Assembly: GCA_947474365.1 (NCBI GenBank)
Contig: CANJIU010000106.1
Coordinates: 1 to 32,533, forward strand
Reading direction: 5' to 3'
Source of the DNA: Opitutia bacterium
GTDB taxonomy: Bacteria; Verrucomicrobiota; Verrucomicrobiia; Opitutales; Opitutaceae
Length of the DNA stretch: 32,533 nt
In this document: positions 24,734 through 32,080 of the stretch, piece after piece
Numbering within the stretch: position 1 is the stretch's first letter
Layout: each line of letters begins with the position of its first letter
Program-made: the position numbers and the translations under genes
Notes under the pieces: generated by a model
What the model was told of the DNA's origin: nothing
Seen by the model: only the letters and a program-made list of their open reading frames with translations
Database searches by the model: none

Positions 24734-25639
24734 ATGCATCCCATCTGTCACTGTGATTTTCACGGCATGCAGCCCTACGCCACGCTGCTCGACTCGATCG
24801 ACGGGGGGTACCTCACGGGCTCCGGTGGTCCGGTGGAGTCGTTTCCCCATCACGCGCGAGATCTCACGATCTGGAATTTCAACTACCTTTCGGGAGGCAA
24901 TCAGCCCAACCGTAAGTTCCTGATGGATCCGTTGGAGTTCTGGGCCGGGCCTTTCATGGTCATGCCGATCCTCTCGGGCATGCACGGTCTCGTGCCTCCG
25001 GCCAAACCTGCGACCATGACGGCCAACGAGTCCTTCGGTACGCCGGTGGAGCCAGAGTCCCTCTATGAGGCGCAGCTCGTGCTCCGGCTGGGAAAACTGC
25101 CGGATTGGATTCCCGAGGTTCGCGCCGCCTGGGAAAAATGGCGCCGCGAGCCGCTGCCGGACTACTTCAATCCCCTGCGCGCTGACAACAAGGCGCTGTT
25201 CAATGTGGTGGTAGACACCAGCGCGAAGCGGCTGGCCCGGGAAATTTCCTTCACCCGTTTCCTGCGGATGAAAGAGGCGAATTTCACCCACCGCTTTTCC
25301 GGGCCCGAGCTCGTGCTGCGCACCGATTTCGAGAAGGCCTTTCAGCTCGTCTTCAACCTCATGGCGTACCTCACGTCGTACAGCACCAAGGGCGGTCAGA
25401 TCGATGTGGCCACCCGCGACGGAAAAATCGTGGTCACGATCACCGGCCAGATGCCGGAACCGGCGGGCAACTACGCGGCGTTCAAATCGGGAAAAGTGGG
25501 AAGCGACCGCTATATTGGCGAGGAGCATTGGCGCGACCTCGATGCCGCTGACCGCATCGCCGCCGCAATCCACGCCACGTTCAAGCGGGAGACGCGGGGC
25601 GGCGTGGGAGTCATCGAGGTGACCATTCCGCCGCTCTGA
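24734..25639 (+). CDS. C-terminal part of the interrupted pectate-lyase-like gene
   Basis: 301 residues if translated from ATG 24734, but more likely the continuation of the preceding frame: there are only three codons between the TAG and this ATG, and no signal peptide. It begins HPICHCDFHGMQPYATLLDS, continuing a beta-helix/DUF4955-like region through DPLEFWAGPFMVMP. The last ~150 residues differ: TDFEKAFQLVFNL, then STKGGQIDVATRDGKIVVTI and a final GVGVIEVTIPP resemble the N-box strand, sheet and end of a histidine-kinase-type ATPase domain. The metal-binding Asn of the N-box is Tyr, and the glycine-rich G boxes are missing. If the likeness is real, this is a dead ATPase fold used for another purpose. 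Confidence 0.7.
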   Translation: MHPICHCDFHGMQPYATLLDSIDGGYLTGSGGPVESFPHHARDLTIWNFNYLSGGNQPNRKFLMDPLEFWAGPFMVMPILSGMHGLVPPAKPATMTANESFGTPVEPESLYEAQLVLRLGKLPDWIPEVRAAWEKWRREPLPDYFNPLRADNKALFNVVVDTSAKRLAREISFTRFLRMKEANFTHRFSGPELVLRTDFEKAFQLVFNLMAYLTSYSTKGGQIDVATRDGKIVVTITGQMPEPAGNYAAFKSGKVGSDRYIGEEHWRDLDAADRIAAAIHATFKRETRGGVGVIEVTIPPL

Positions 25640-25652
25640 GCCGCGACCATGC

Positions 25653-25790
25653 AGTCGAGAGCTCAGAGCGAAGAGCTGAGAGCCCAATCGCCAGAGCAGA
25701 CACGCGCGCCGCCCGACCCGAAACCGAAGTTCACCGTTTGGTTTTGCTCTCAGCGCTCAGCGCTCCGCTCTCCGCTCTCCGCTCTCGACT
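25653..25790. repeat. Dispersed repeat copy A with inverted ends
   Basis: Starts AGTCGAGAGC (25653-25662) and ends GCTCTCGACT (25781-25790). Heptamer-like runs (CTCAGAG, CCGCTCT) next to both ends let the two sides pair imperfectly. A copy in opposite orientation lies at 31950-32067 and shares the ends, the GAGAGCCCAATC segment and a CCGTTTGGTTTT segment. It sits 13 bases after the stop of the beta-helix gene. It looks like a small non-autonomous mobile or REP-like element. Confidence 0.8.
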
Positions 25791-25842
25791 GAATTTTTAC
25801 GGCTGAGGCCACGGTCAGGCAGGTGATTCCAATCCCCGGCGC

Positions 25843-26373
25843 TTACTGCCAGTATCCAGGCACAAACACCGTTCGACCGTCGCGCGTCTCGGCATGCGCC
25901 GGAACGTAGGAGCGTGCAAGCGGCGGCGGAATTTCCCAGCGACTTCCCACCCAGGTGTAGGTGCGTCCGTCGTAAATCCAGTAACCTGGAACCCAGAGCG
26001 CGTTCGGTGCGGGTGGCGGCGGCTGGACCTCGGCGGGCGTAGGAGGAGGGGTCGACGTACGGGCAACTCGATAACCGCGGTCGTCGGAATAGGCCGGCCG
26101 TCGGGGCCGCACCGGCGGGCCGTAGACGGTGCCGTTTTGCTGATCGACACTGTTGCCAATGACGCCGCCCGCGACCGCACCGGCGACGGCGCCGAGCATC
26201 GCACCGCCAAACGCGTCACCGCCCCGGCTGTTGTGGCCGATAATTCCACCGGCGAGGGCCCCGAGGGCGCCGCCCGTCACTGCACCCTGTTCCGTGTTTG
26301 GACCGGTGCCGACGCAGCCCGTGAGGAGCGAACTCAACGCGAGCGCGGAAGCGATGAATGTGGCGTTGTTCAT
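25843..26373 (-). CDS. Glycine-zipper lipoprotein
   Basis: 176 residues from ATG 26373 (the frame is open further upstream, but this start places the lipobox correctly). LLTGC puts the lipid-carrying cysteine at 20. Residues ~27-75 form a glycine zipper with GALGALAGGIIGHN and AGAVAGGVIGN, typical of envelope lipoproteins of the Gly-zipper/OmpA-linked type that insert into membranes. A Pro-rich linker leads to LWVPGYWIYDGRTYTWVGSRW and VPGYWQ, a YXWXXGXW-type repeat seen in envelope proteins. It probably sits in the outer membrane and helps envelope stability. The preceding gene (Tyr/Gly-rich protein) ends 33 bases upstream, so the two likely share an operon. Confidence 0.85.
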   Translation of the reverse strand: MNNATFIASALALSSLLTGCVGTGPNTEQGAVTGGALGALAGGIIGHNSRGGDAFGGAMLGAVAGAVAGGVIGNSVDQQNGTVYGPPVRPRRPAYSDDRGYRVARTSTPPPTPAEVQPPPPAPNALWVPGYWIYDGRTYTWVGSRWEIPPPLARSYVPAHAETRDGRTVFVPGYWQ

Positions 26374-26405
26374 GGCGAGGGAGTGGTTTCCACCGTGCGC
26401 TCCGA

Positions 26406-26978
26406 TCACCGGCGGTGACCGAAGTGGCCGCCGTGAAATGATCGGTAGCCAAAACCAAATCCGAACGAAACCGGCGGATAATAGTATCGCGGATAGTAAT
26501 AATAGTCCGGGTCGTCGTAGTAGATGACCCGCGGCGCCGTCTCGTAGACTGCCGGCGGCGGGGCGACGTGAACGACCGCGGGCGCCGGATTCGCGGGGAC
26601 CACGGTTGATCCGGGTGCGGCGCCGCTTGGCGGCAAGGTCTGATAGGCAACCGTGAACAACTGGCCGGACGCGTTACGATAAGCAGCGACCACCTGGTTC
26701 GCGGACTGCACGATCTGTTCCACGGTGAGACCCTGGGCCGCGGCGGCTGTCGTCAGCTCCAAAGGAGAAGGCAGTCGGGGTTGGTAGACAATCTGGTTGA
26801 TTCTGGTCTCCGCCGGAGCGGCAACGGGCAAACGGCCTGGCGCCTGGACGGATGCCGTCACTTCCGTGGAAGCCGGCGGTGAAGGCTCGGTCATCTTGAC
26901 GGAGCCGCTGGTTTGGGCCTGAACTGCGCCGAAGCACAGGGCGACAGCCGGGATGGAAAAGGCGGCGATGCGGTGCAT
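26406..26978 (-). CDS. Secreted Tyr/Gly-rich envelope protein
   Basis: 190 residues. A signal peptide ends after VQA (residues 19-21). Residues ~55-115 form an amphipathic, probably helical region (RLPSPLELTTAAAAQGLTVEQ). A Pro/Ala-rich linker follows, then the low-complexity tail DYYYYPRYYYPP and FGFGFGYRSFHGGHFGHRR. Such aromatic and glycine tails are common in secreted proteins of unknown function. It is cotranscribed with the glycine-zipper lipoprotein downstream, which supports an envelope role. No catalytic motif is seen. Confidence 0.75.
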   Translation of the reverse strand: MHRIAAFSIPAVALCFGAVQAQTSGSVKMTEPSPPASTEVTASVQAPGRLPVAAPAETRINQIVYQPRLPSPLELTTAAAAQGLTVEQIVQSANQVVAAYRNASGQLFTVAYQTLPPSGAAPGSTVVPANPAPAVVHVAPPPAVYETAPRVIYYDDPDYYYYPRYYYPPVSFGFGFGYRSFHGGHFGHRR

Positions 26979-27065
26979 GGTGGTGATGGTTGCTCGTGAG
27001 ACCCGGAGGGTGGAACCAATGTGCCGTGAAAATGCGCGAAAACAGTCGTTGATCCCTCCGTCGGC

Positions 27066-27089
27066 GCACGGCGCGACCTTGCGCCGTGC
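27066..27089 (-). terminator. Strong hairpin between DUF2934 and envelope genes
   Basis: Nine perfectly paired bases, GCACGGCGC (27066-27074) and GCGCCGTGC (27081-27089), around a 6-base loop. It starts 21 bases after the DUF2934 stop codon (minus strand). No T-run follows on either strand, so terminator function is uncertain. Confidence 0.45.
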
Positions 27090-27110
27090 CCGTCAACGGA
27101 GTGCGATTCG

Positions 27111-27461
27111 TCAGGAGCGGCCGTGCTTCACCAATGCCAGCGTCGCGCGCTCCGTGATCTGCGTGTGATGGTGGATCCGCGTGCGTGAAGACTCCTTCGG
27201 AATATTGGCGGCGAGACAGGCTTCGGCTTCAAGCCAGTCATCCTGTTCGTGTCCGTCAACCGACCCGCGTTGGAGGTAGAGGTGATTGGCGTAGGTGCGA
27301 ATTTCATCCTCGGATGGTGATTGCGGCCCGATTGCGGGCAACGGCGTTGCTGTTGGAGCGAGGTGCGCGGGCGTCACGGGAGGAGTGGTCCGGACGGCGG
27401 GAGGCTTCAGTCGGGTGCTGGATGCGGCGTCGGAGGCCGTGGAGTGGAGTGATGTGACCAT
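27111..27461 (-). CDS. DUF2934 family protein
   Basis: 116 residues from ATG 27461; the frame is open to a TTG at 27578, which would give 155 residues. The N-terminal 50 residues are Ser/Thr/Pro-rich. Residues 51-87 match DUF2934: EDEIRTYANHLYLQRG, then DDWLEAEACL, the family's I-R-x-A-Y-x-L-Y...W-x-x-A-E pattern. DUF2934 is a short helical domain found in many proteobacterial and verrucomicrobial proteins with no settled function. The C-terminal part is basic. It follows the TonB-dependent receptor gene on the same strand after 117 bases. Confidence 0.75.
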   Translation of the reverse strand: MVTSLHSTASDAASSTRLKPPAVRTTPPVTPAHLAPTATPLPAIGPQSPSEDEIRTYANHLYLQRGSVDGHEQDDWLEAEACLAANIPKESSRTRIHHHTQITERATLALVKHGRS

Positions 27462-27578
27462 TCCTGAAACATGCACTCGAACAGCCAATCCCGATATGGG
27501 GTCTTTCCCTTCGTGGGAGTGGACGCTCCCGCTTGTTCCTCGTGGCGCGATCTGTCGCTCGCGCTGCGACCGTACCAA

Positions 27579-30500
27579 TCAGAACCGCCCGTTGATGCCG
27601 GCAGTGACCGTCACGAAATTGATGAGCAGCCGCTGGGTGCGGTCCTTGATCCCGCGATAAAATACCTGCGGCTCGTTGAAGATATTGGCAACGTCGAGGC
27701 TCAGGCTGAGGCTCGGTCGCAGCTGGTAGGCCGCGCCGACGTTGACGGTTTTGTTGGACAGGCGGTAAAGCCGGAGCGCGGGACTCGCGTTGTAGGTGTT
27801 GATATACTCGCCGGTGAAGTTGTAGAGCACCCGCGTGCTGAAGTTCCGGTAACGCCACGAAAGCGATGCGTTGGAGGCGTACGGGATGAAACCCTCCACT
27901 TCGCGACTCGTCAGGTAGGTGCCGCCGGTGTAAAGGCCGTGAGTGTCAATCCAGGTGTAGTTGTAGGAACCGGCGAGCCCCTTGAGCAGGCCTGGCAGAA
28001 AATTAAATTGCTGCCGATAACTGAGCTCCCAGCCCTGGGCGACGGCGCGACTGGCGTTGATGGAACTGAACTCGCCCCAGCCTTCGTATTGACCGTCGTA
28101 GCCGTTGGCGGCGCCACCGGGAATCGTGCGAATCTCCTGATTGTTGATGATGTAATCGCGGATTTCCTTGTGGAACCAGCCGGCGGAGAGCTGGCCGACG
28201 GGTTCAAAATAATACTCCAACGAGGCGTCCCAGTTGCGGGCGGTCTGCGGCTTCAGGGCGGGATTGCTCACTGTCACCCGCCGGTTGGTTTCGTCGGGAG
28301 ACTCCGATGGCAGGAAATTGTTGAGACCGGCCCGGCCGAAGCTCGTCGAGTAGCTCGCCCGCAGTTTCAGGTTGGTCGTGAGATCGTGATAGGTGTGTAG
28401 GCTCGGAAAAGCCTTCCGGTAATCTCCGTCGAGGGTGCGGAAGTTGTTTTCATAGTCGCGCCGGGCCGAACCCGCCGGATCCGCCGTCTGCTGCGCCGAC
28501 GTGCTCAGCACCCGCGCGCGGACCCAGCCCCAGCTGTCCACTGTCGTATCCTCGATTCGGACACCGCCGAGGAAACCGGTCCGCCCCAGAAAGCCTTCCG
28601 TCCCCAAACGTCCCTGCGCCATGACGTAGGCTGCGTTGGCCGTCTCGGTCAGGCCACGGGTGCCGGTGTACTTTTGGGACTCGTAGTAGTAGAGATCCTC
28701 CCGCCAGAGCGTCGGATCCTTGGGCCGGCGTTTGTCCATGAACGTGTTCGAATACCAGCGGGGAAACACCACGCCGGTCTCGCGTTCGTTATAGGTCGGG
28801 ATGTTGGGATCGGTCGCCAGCGATCCGGTGCCGGTGTAGCTCCAGCGATGGTTGTCCTTGCCCCAGATATCGAGCACCTGAATGCGCGAGGAGACGCCGG
28901 CTTTGAGGTAGAGCGGCACGGTCCCGGGCAGTTGGTAGCGGGCGTTGAAACGAAACTGCGACAGTCGCTGGTCGTTCTGGTTGTTGACGTTGGTCAGCCC
29001 GTTGGAGGTCGGGCGGTAGAGCGAGCCGTTCTGGAAATCGGGTCCGCCGTTTTGGGTGAAGCGCGGGAAGAGGTCCGAGTTCGTGCGATCGATGATCCAG
29101 CCGGCGCCGGCCAGGCGCATCGTCAGCGAGCCGGCCGTGCCGTCGCCATTGTTGAGATGGGTGTAACCCCAGCCGGCGGCGTAATCGATCTGCCAGCTGC
29201 GATATTCGTGTTCGCCGGTGAAATCGATCCGCCGCGTGCGCACGAAGTAGTTTCGCGGGCCGTCGATCGAGACGTCGATGTTGTTGGCGGTGACCGGCCG
29301 AATCACGGTGATGTGATCGCTGAAGGCGCCGGGGACCACGCCGGTCGTTGCGCTCGGCACGGTGGTCGCGCTGCCGGTGGTGGCGCGCGCCTCCATGCGC
29401 CGCCGGAACCGCTCGTAGTTGTTGTTGCCGAGCAGGGTGAGCGAGAACCGCGTCGTCGGCGACCAGCGATAGTCGGTGCGCAGGCTGAGGCTGGACTGCT
29501 TCCGGTTGTTGTAATTGTCCCAGACGCGGTAGTCCCAGATGAACGCCGACGGATTCGGAGTGTTCTGGTAATCGAACGTGGTGCTCGTGCCCCCGACGGC
29601 GTTTTCGCTGTAGAACGCGTTGACGGCGATGGCGAGGTTGCGCGTGCCGCCGAAAACGTCGAACAACTCCTGATGCGCAATGGTGGCCAGGGGATGCGCG
29701 CGGTGTTGTTCGCGAATCGGGATTTGTTCGAAGAACGGCGGCGCCCAGCGGGTGGTGAGGCTGTAGGTTGTGCGGCGTTTCTCCCGCATGCTGAGCGGCG
29801 AACGCGTTTTCAGGTTGACCGTGCCGCCCAGGGAATCGGCGCCCTTGTCGGGCGTGTGACCCTTGGTCAATTCCAGCGCCTCGAACATCGTGCCGGTGAT
29901 GCTCTGCATCTCGAAGGCGCGGTTGGTGCCGAGACTTGGCATCAGACCACCGTCCACCGTGACGGTATTGAGCGCCGGGTTCATGCCGCGCATGTTGAAT
30001 CCATAATTCAGACCCTCGTCCGTCGGACTGCCGGCGACACCGGGCAGGCGCATCACCACTTCACCCACGCTCATGTTCGGCAGGTTGCCAAACGAATCCA
30101 TCGCCACGACGTTCTTCAGGTTCTCTGCGTTCCGTTGCATGGTGAGCGCCGAGGCGTCGCCTTCGCGGGCGCCGGTGACCTTGAAGGTGTCCATCTTGTA
30201 AATACCCGTGGTGAGATCGAAGTTGCGCTCGGCCCGGCTGCCGTCCGCGACATTCACGACCGCCCGCATGGGATCCAACCCGATGTAGGCGACGACGAGT
30301 TCATGGGTGCCGGCCGGGAGTCCGCCCAGCACATAACGTCCGGTCTCATCGGCGAAGGCGGTGCGCCCGAGCTGTGGAATCGTCACCCGCGCTCCTTCCA
30401 GGAGATTGCCCGTTGCCGCGTTGCTGATTGTGCCTGCGATCACGCCGGTATCCGCGGCGTGAATCGAAGGCGTCGTGAGTGCTGCCAGCAGGAAGGCGAT

Positions 30501-30581
30501 TCCGCCAACGACAATGGGGCCACCACCCGCACGGCGGGTGACGTGAGACAAACAGACAGCGAGGGCGCGCAGGTGTTTCAT
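27579..30581 (-). CDS. TonB-dependent receptor with carboxypeptidase-regulatory domain
   Basis: 1000 residues. A signal sequence lies at about residues 20-43. About 46-120 form a carboxypeptidase-regulatory-like beta-sandwich (GVIAGTISNAATGNLLEGAR, DETGRYVLGGLPAGTHELVV), the build of SusC-like and Opitutaceae receptors. A plug domain (about 155-270) holds MSVGEVVMRLPGVAG, NYGFNMRGMNPALNTVTVDG and ADSLGGTVNLKTRSP. The remainder has aromatic-rich strands of a beta-barrel ending in -GINGRF, the terminal Phe expected for outer-membrane insertion. It imports a large substrate across the outer membrane with energy from TonB. No SusD gene is adjacent, so the substrate is unknown. Members of this group are very numerous in Opitutaceae. 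Confidence 0.95.
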   Translation of the reverse strand: MKHLRALAVCLSHVTRRAGGGPIVVGGIAFLLAALTTPSIHAADTGVIAGTISNAATGNLLEGARVTIPQLGRTAFADETGRYVLGGLPAGTHELVVAYIGLDPMRAVVNVADGSRAERNFDLTTGIYKMDTFKVTGAREGDASALTMQRNAENLKNVVAMDSFGNLPNMSVGEVVMRLPGVAGSPTDEGLNYGFNMRGMNPALNTVTVDGGLMPSLGTNRAFEMQSITGTMFEALELTKGHTPDKGADSLGGTVNLKTRSPLSMREKRRTTYSLTTRWAPPFFEQIPIREQHRAHPLATIAHQELFDVFGGTRNLAIAVNAFYSENAVGGTSTTFDYQNTPNPSAFIWDYRVWDNYNNRKQSSLSLRTDYRWSPTTRFSLTLLGNNNYERFRRRMEARATTGSATTVPSATTGVVPGAFSDHITVIRPVTANNIDVSIDGPRNYFVRTRRIDFTGEHEYRSWQIDYAAGWGYTHLNNGDGTAGSLTMRLAGAGWIIDRTNSDLFPRFTQNGGPDFQNGSLYRPTSNGLTNVNNQNDQRLSQFRFNARYQLPGTVPLYLKAGVSSRIQVLDIWGKDNHRWSYTGTGSLATDPNIPTYNERETGVVFPRWYSNTFMDKRRPKDPTLWREDLYYYESQKYTGTRGLTETANAAYVMAQGRLGTEGFLGRTGFLGGVRIEDTTVDSWGWVRARVLSTSAQQTADPAGSARRDYENNFRTLDGDYRKAFPSLHTYHDLTTNLKLRASYSTSFGRAGLNNFLPSESPDETNRRVTVSNPALKPQTARNWDASLEYYFEPVGQLSAGWFHKEIRDYIINNQEIRTIPGGAANGYDGQYEGWGEFSSINASRAVAQGWELSYRQQFNFLPGLLKGLAGSYNYTWIDTHGLYTGGTYLTSREVEGFIPYASNASLSWRYRNFSTRVLYNFTGEYINTYNASPALRLYRLSNKTVNVGAAYQLRPSLSLSLDVANIFNEPQVFYRGIKDRTQRLLINFVTVTAGINGRF

Positions 30582-30763
30582 GCCGGGATGGAGTCAGGGG
30601 TTAAGCCGGCCGGAAGTAATTCACGGACGGCGGGGAATGGGGGTGACTGAAGGCAAGCCTCACTGGGCCCGGCGCGCAAGCCGTCAATACGGGCGATAAA
30701 CCAACGGGATCGGCGCACGACTCGACGTCGCCGCACGTCGCGATTCCCCGCCCCGCCGCGTTG

Positions 30764-30783
30764 AGGCTCGCTAAGCCGAGCCT
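30764..30783. repeat. Hairpin directly before the phage-type small gene
   Basis: AGGCTCG (30764-30770) and CGAGCCT (30777-30783) form a perfect 7-bp stem with a 6-base loop. It ends at the base before the GTG at 30784 and would occupy the ribosome-binding region if that start is used. Confidence 0.5.
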
Positions 30784-31077
30784 GTGCCGCAGAATGAGTC
30801 GACAGACGGTCTATGCTTCGATGGAGGCAACGCCGCCTGCATTATGACGAATATTACGCTCAGGGACTATTATGCTGCCCACGCTCCGGGTGTGCCCAGT
30901 TGGTTTACCTCGACGATTGCCAAGACGAAGACCGAGATGATTCCCGACCCGCAGCGCGGGCACGGCTACGTGAAATCCAACACCGTGGTCATCGAGGAGA
31001 CTCCGATGCAAAAGGAGGTCCGCTGGCGGTTTGCTTTCGCCGACGCCATGCTGATCGGGCCAAACCCGGTGGTATGA
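30784..31077 (+). CDS. Small phage-associated protein of unknown function
   Basis: 97 residues from GTG 30784; ATG 30844 would give 77. The sequence matches the layout of a small protein family common in phages and prophages: an N-terminal (D/N)GG-containing segment (FDGGNAA), the core TLRDYYAAHAP, a WF pair, and a C-terminal WRFAFADAML. This recognition is from memory. The match to FDGGNAA favours the upstream GTG. The gene stands alone between the TonB receptor and a DUF1080-like gene; no other phage gene is present. It is convergent with the downstream gene, 12 bases apart. The function is unknown. Confidence 0.65.
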   Translation: MPQNESTDGLCFDGGNAACIMTNITLRDYYAAHAPGVPSWFTSTIAKTKTEMIPDPQRGHGYVKSNTVVIEETPMQKEVRWRFAFADAMLIGPNPVV

Positions 31078-31089
31078 TCGGGCGCGCGG

Positions 31090-31845
31090 TTACTTCACCG
31101 GCGCGGCATTCCACACCTTGATGTCCTCGAAGTAGCCGTCCTTGCCGGAAACGCCGAGTTCGATCTTGGACTTGGTTGGGTGGCCGATGCCGGGGGACTT
31201 GAGGTAGCCGACGGGCTTGCCATCGATGCTCGCGCGCATCTCGTCGCCCACCGTCTCGACGGTGAACGTGTAGGTCTTGCCGGCGACATAAGTGCCGGGG
31301 AAGGTGGCGCTCTTGCCGGCCATCATTCGAGCAACTTCGGCCTTCTTGGTGGGATCGTTGCGCATCGCCTTGATCACCTCGTTCTGGCTGCCTTCGCGCT
31401 CGTCCATGATCGTGACGCCGTTGAGTGCGACGATGGCGCGGCAGAGGTGGCCGTAGTGGGAGCCGGTGTACTTGCGATCGTCGAATTCGACGTCCATCCG
31501 CGTGTTTCCGGCGAAGCGAATCTTAACCTCGACGATGCTGTCCTTCGTGGGCAGTTCGAGACCGAAGACGGCGGCGTGGGGGGTGATGGCGGGTTTGCCG
31601 TTGGCGGCGGGGATCTCCTTGTCGCGGGTCTGCGTGCCCTTGAGCGCGCCCTTTTCAAACGTAAAGGTGTCCACCACGCGGTGCCAGCGCTTGTCGTGGG
31701 TGTCGCCCTTGAAGTCGTCGGAAAACAGGAGCTCCAATTTCTTCGCGATGGGCGAAGCGGGAATGAGAGGCGTCTTCGGCTGATCGGCCGCCGAGGCAGC
31801 GACGGTGACGAGGCAGGTGAGGGCGAGGAGGGCGCGGAGGTTCAT
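31090..31845 (-). CDS. Secreted DUF1080-like jelly-roll protein
   Basis: 251 residues from ATG 31845; a longer frame from an upstream codon has no support. The signal peptide is MNLRALLALTCLVTVAASA. The body is a concanavalin/LamG-like beta-sandwich of the DUF1080 (3-keto-disaccharide hydrolase-like) type: LLFSDDFKGDTHDKRWH, FTFEKGALKGTQ, MDVEFDDRKY, a RASIDGKPVGYLKSPGIGHP loop and a final GYFEDIKVWNA. Many such proteins in Verrucomicrobiota and Planctomycetota are thought to act on carbohydrate. Activity here is not established. It neighbours a DUF1552 gene on the same strand. Confidence 0.88.
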   Translation of the reverse strand: MNLRALLALTCLVTVAASAADQPKTPLIPASPIAKKLELLFSDDFKGDTHDKRWHRVVDTFTFEKGALKGTQTRDKEIPAANGKPAITPHAAVFGLELPTKDSIVEVKIRFAGNTRMDVEFDDRKYTGSHYGHLCRAIVALNGVTIMDEREGSQNEVIKAMRNDPTKKAEVARMMAGKSATFPGTYVAGKTYTFTVETVGDEMRASIDGKPVGYLKSPGIGHPTKSKIELGVSGKDGYFEDIKVWNAAPVK

Positions 31846-31949
31846 GGTTGGGTGTGGTAAGTCACCGGCGGCCACTGTGCGCGGCGGTTCTCGAAAAGGG
31901 AAAGGAAATTGGCGGGATCGGAACAGGGGCGGATCGATCGTAGAAATTC

Positions 31950-32067
31950 AGTCGAGAGCACAGAGTCGAGAGCTGAGAGCAAAAACCAAACGGTACCCTT
32001 CGTTTTCAGTGAGGCCGGCGGGCGAATTTGATCTGATGATTGGGCTCTCGACTCTCCGCTCTCGACT
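31950..32067. repeat. Dispersed repeat copy B with inverted ends
   Basis: Begins AGTCGAGAGC (31950-31959) and ends GCTCTCGACT (32058-32067). Read on the minus strand it follows the same order as copy A (25653-25790), including GAGAGCCCAATC and CCGTTTGGTTTT. It lies between the DUF1552 and DUF1080-like genes, just downstream of the former's stop. Confidence 0.8.
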
Positions 32068-32080
32068 ACAGGGTCGCGCT

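Noticed and set aside
24715..24734. Frameshift between the two halves of the beta-helix gene
   Set aside because: The two frames are identical (the second start is 443 codons after the first frame's opening), so it is a nonsense codon and not an indel.
28674..30650. 658-codon plus-strand frame opposite the TonB receptor
   Set aside because: It mirrors the receptor gene; composition is that of a GC-rich shadow, and the minus frame has clear plug and barrel motifs.
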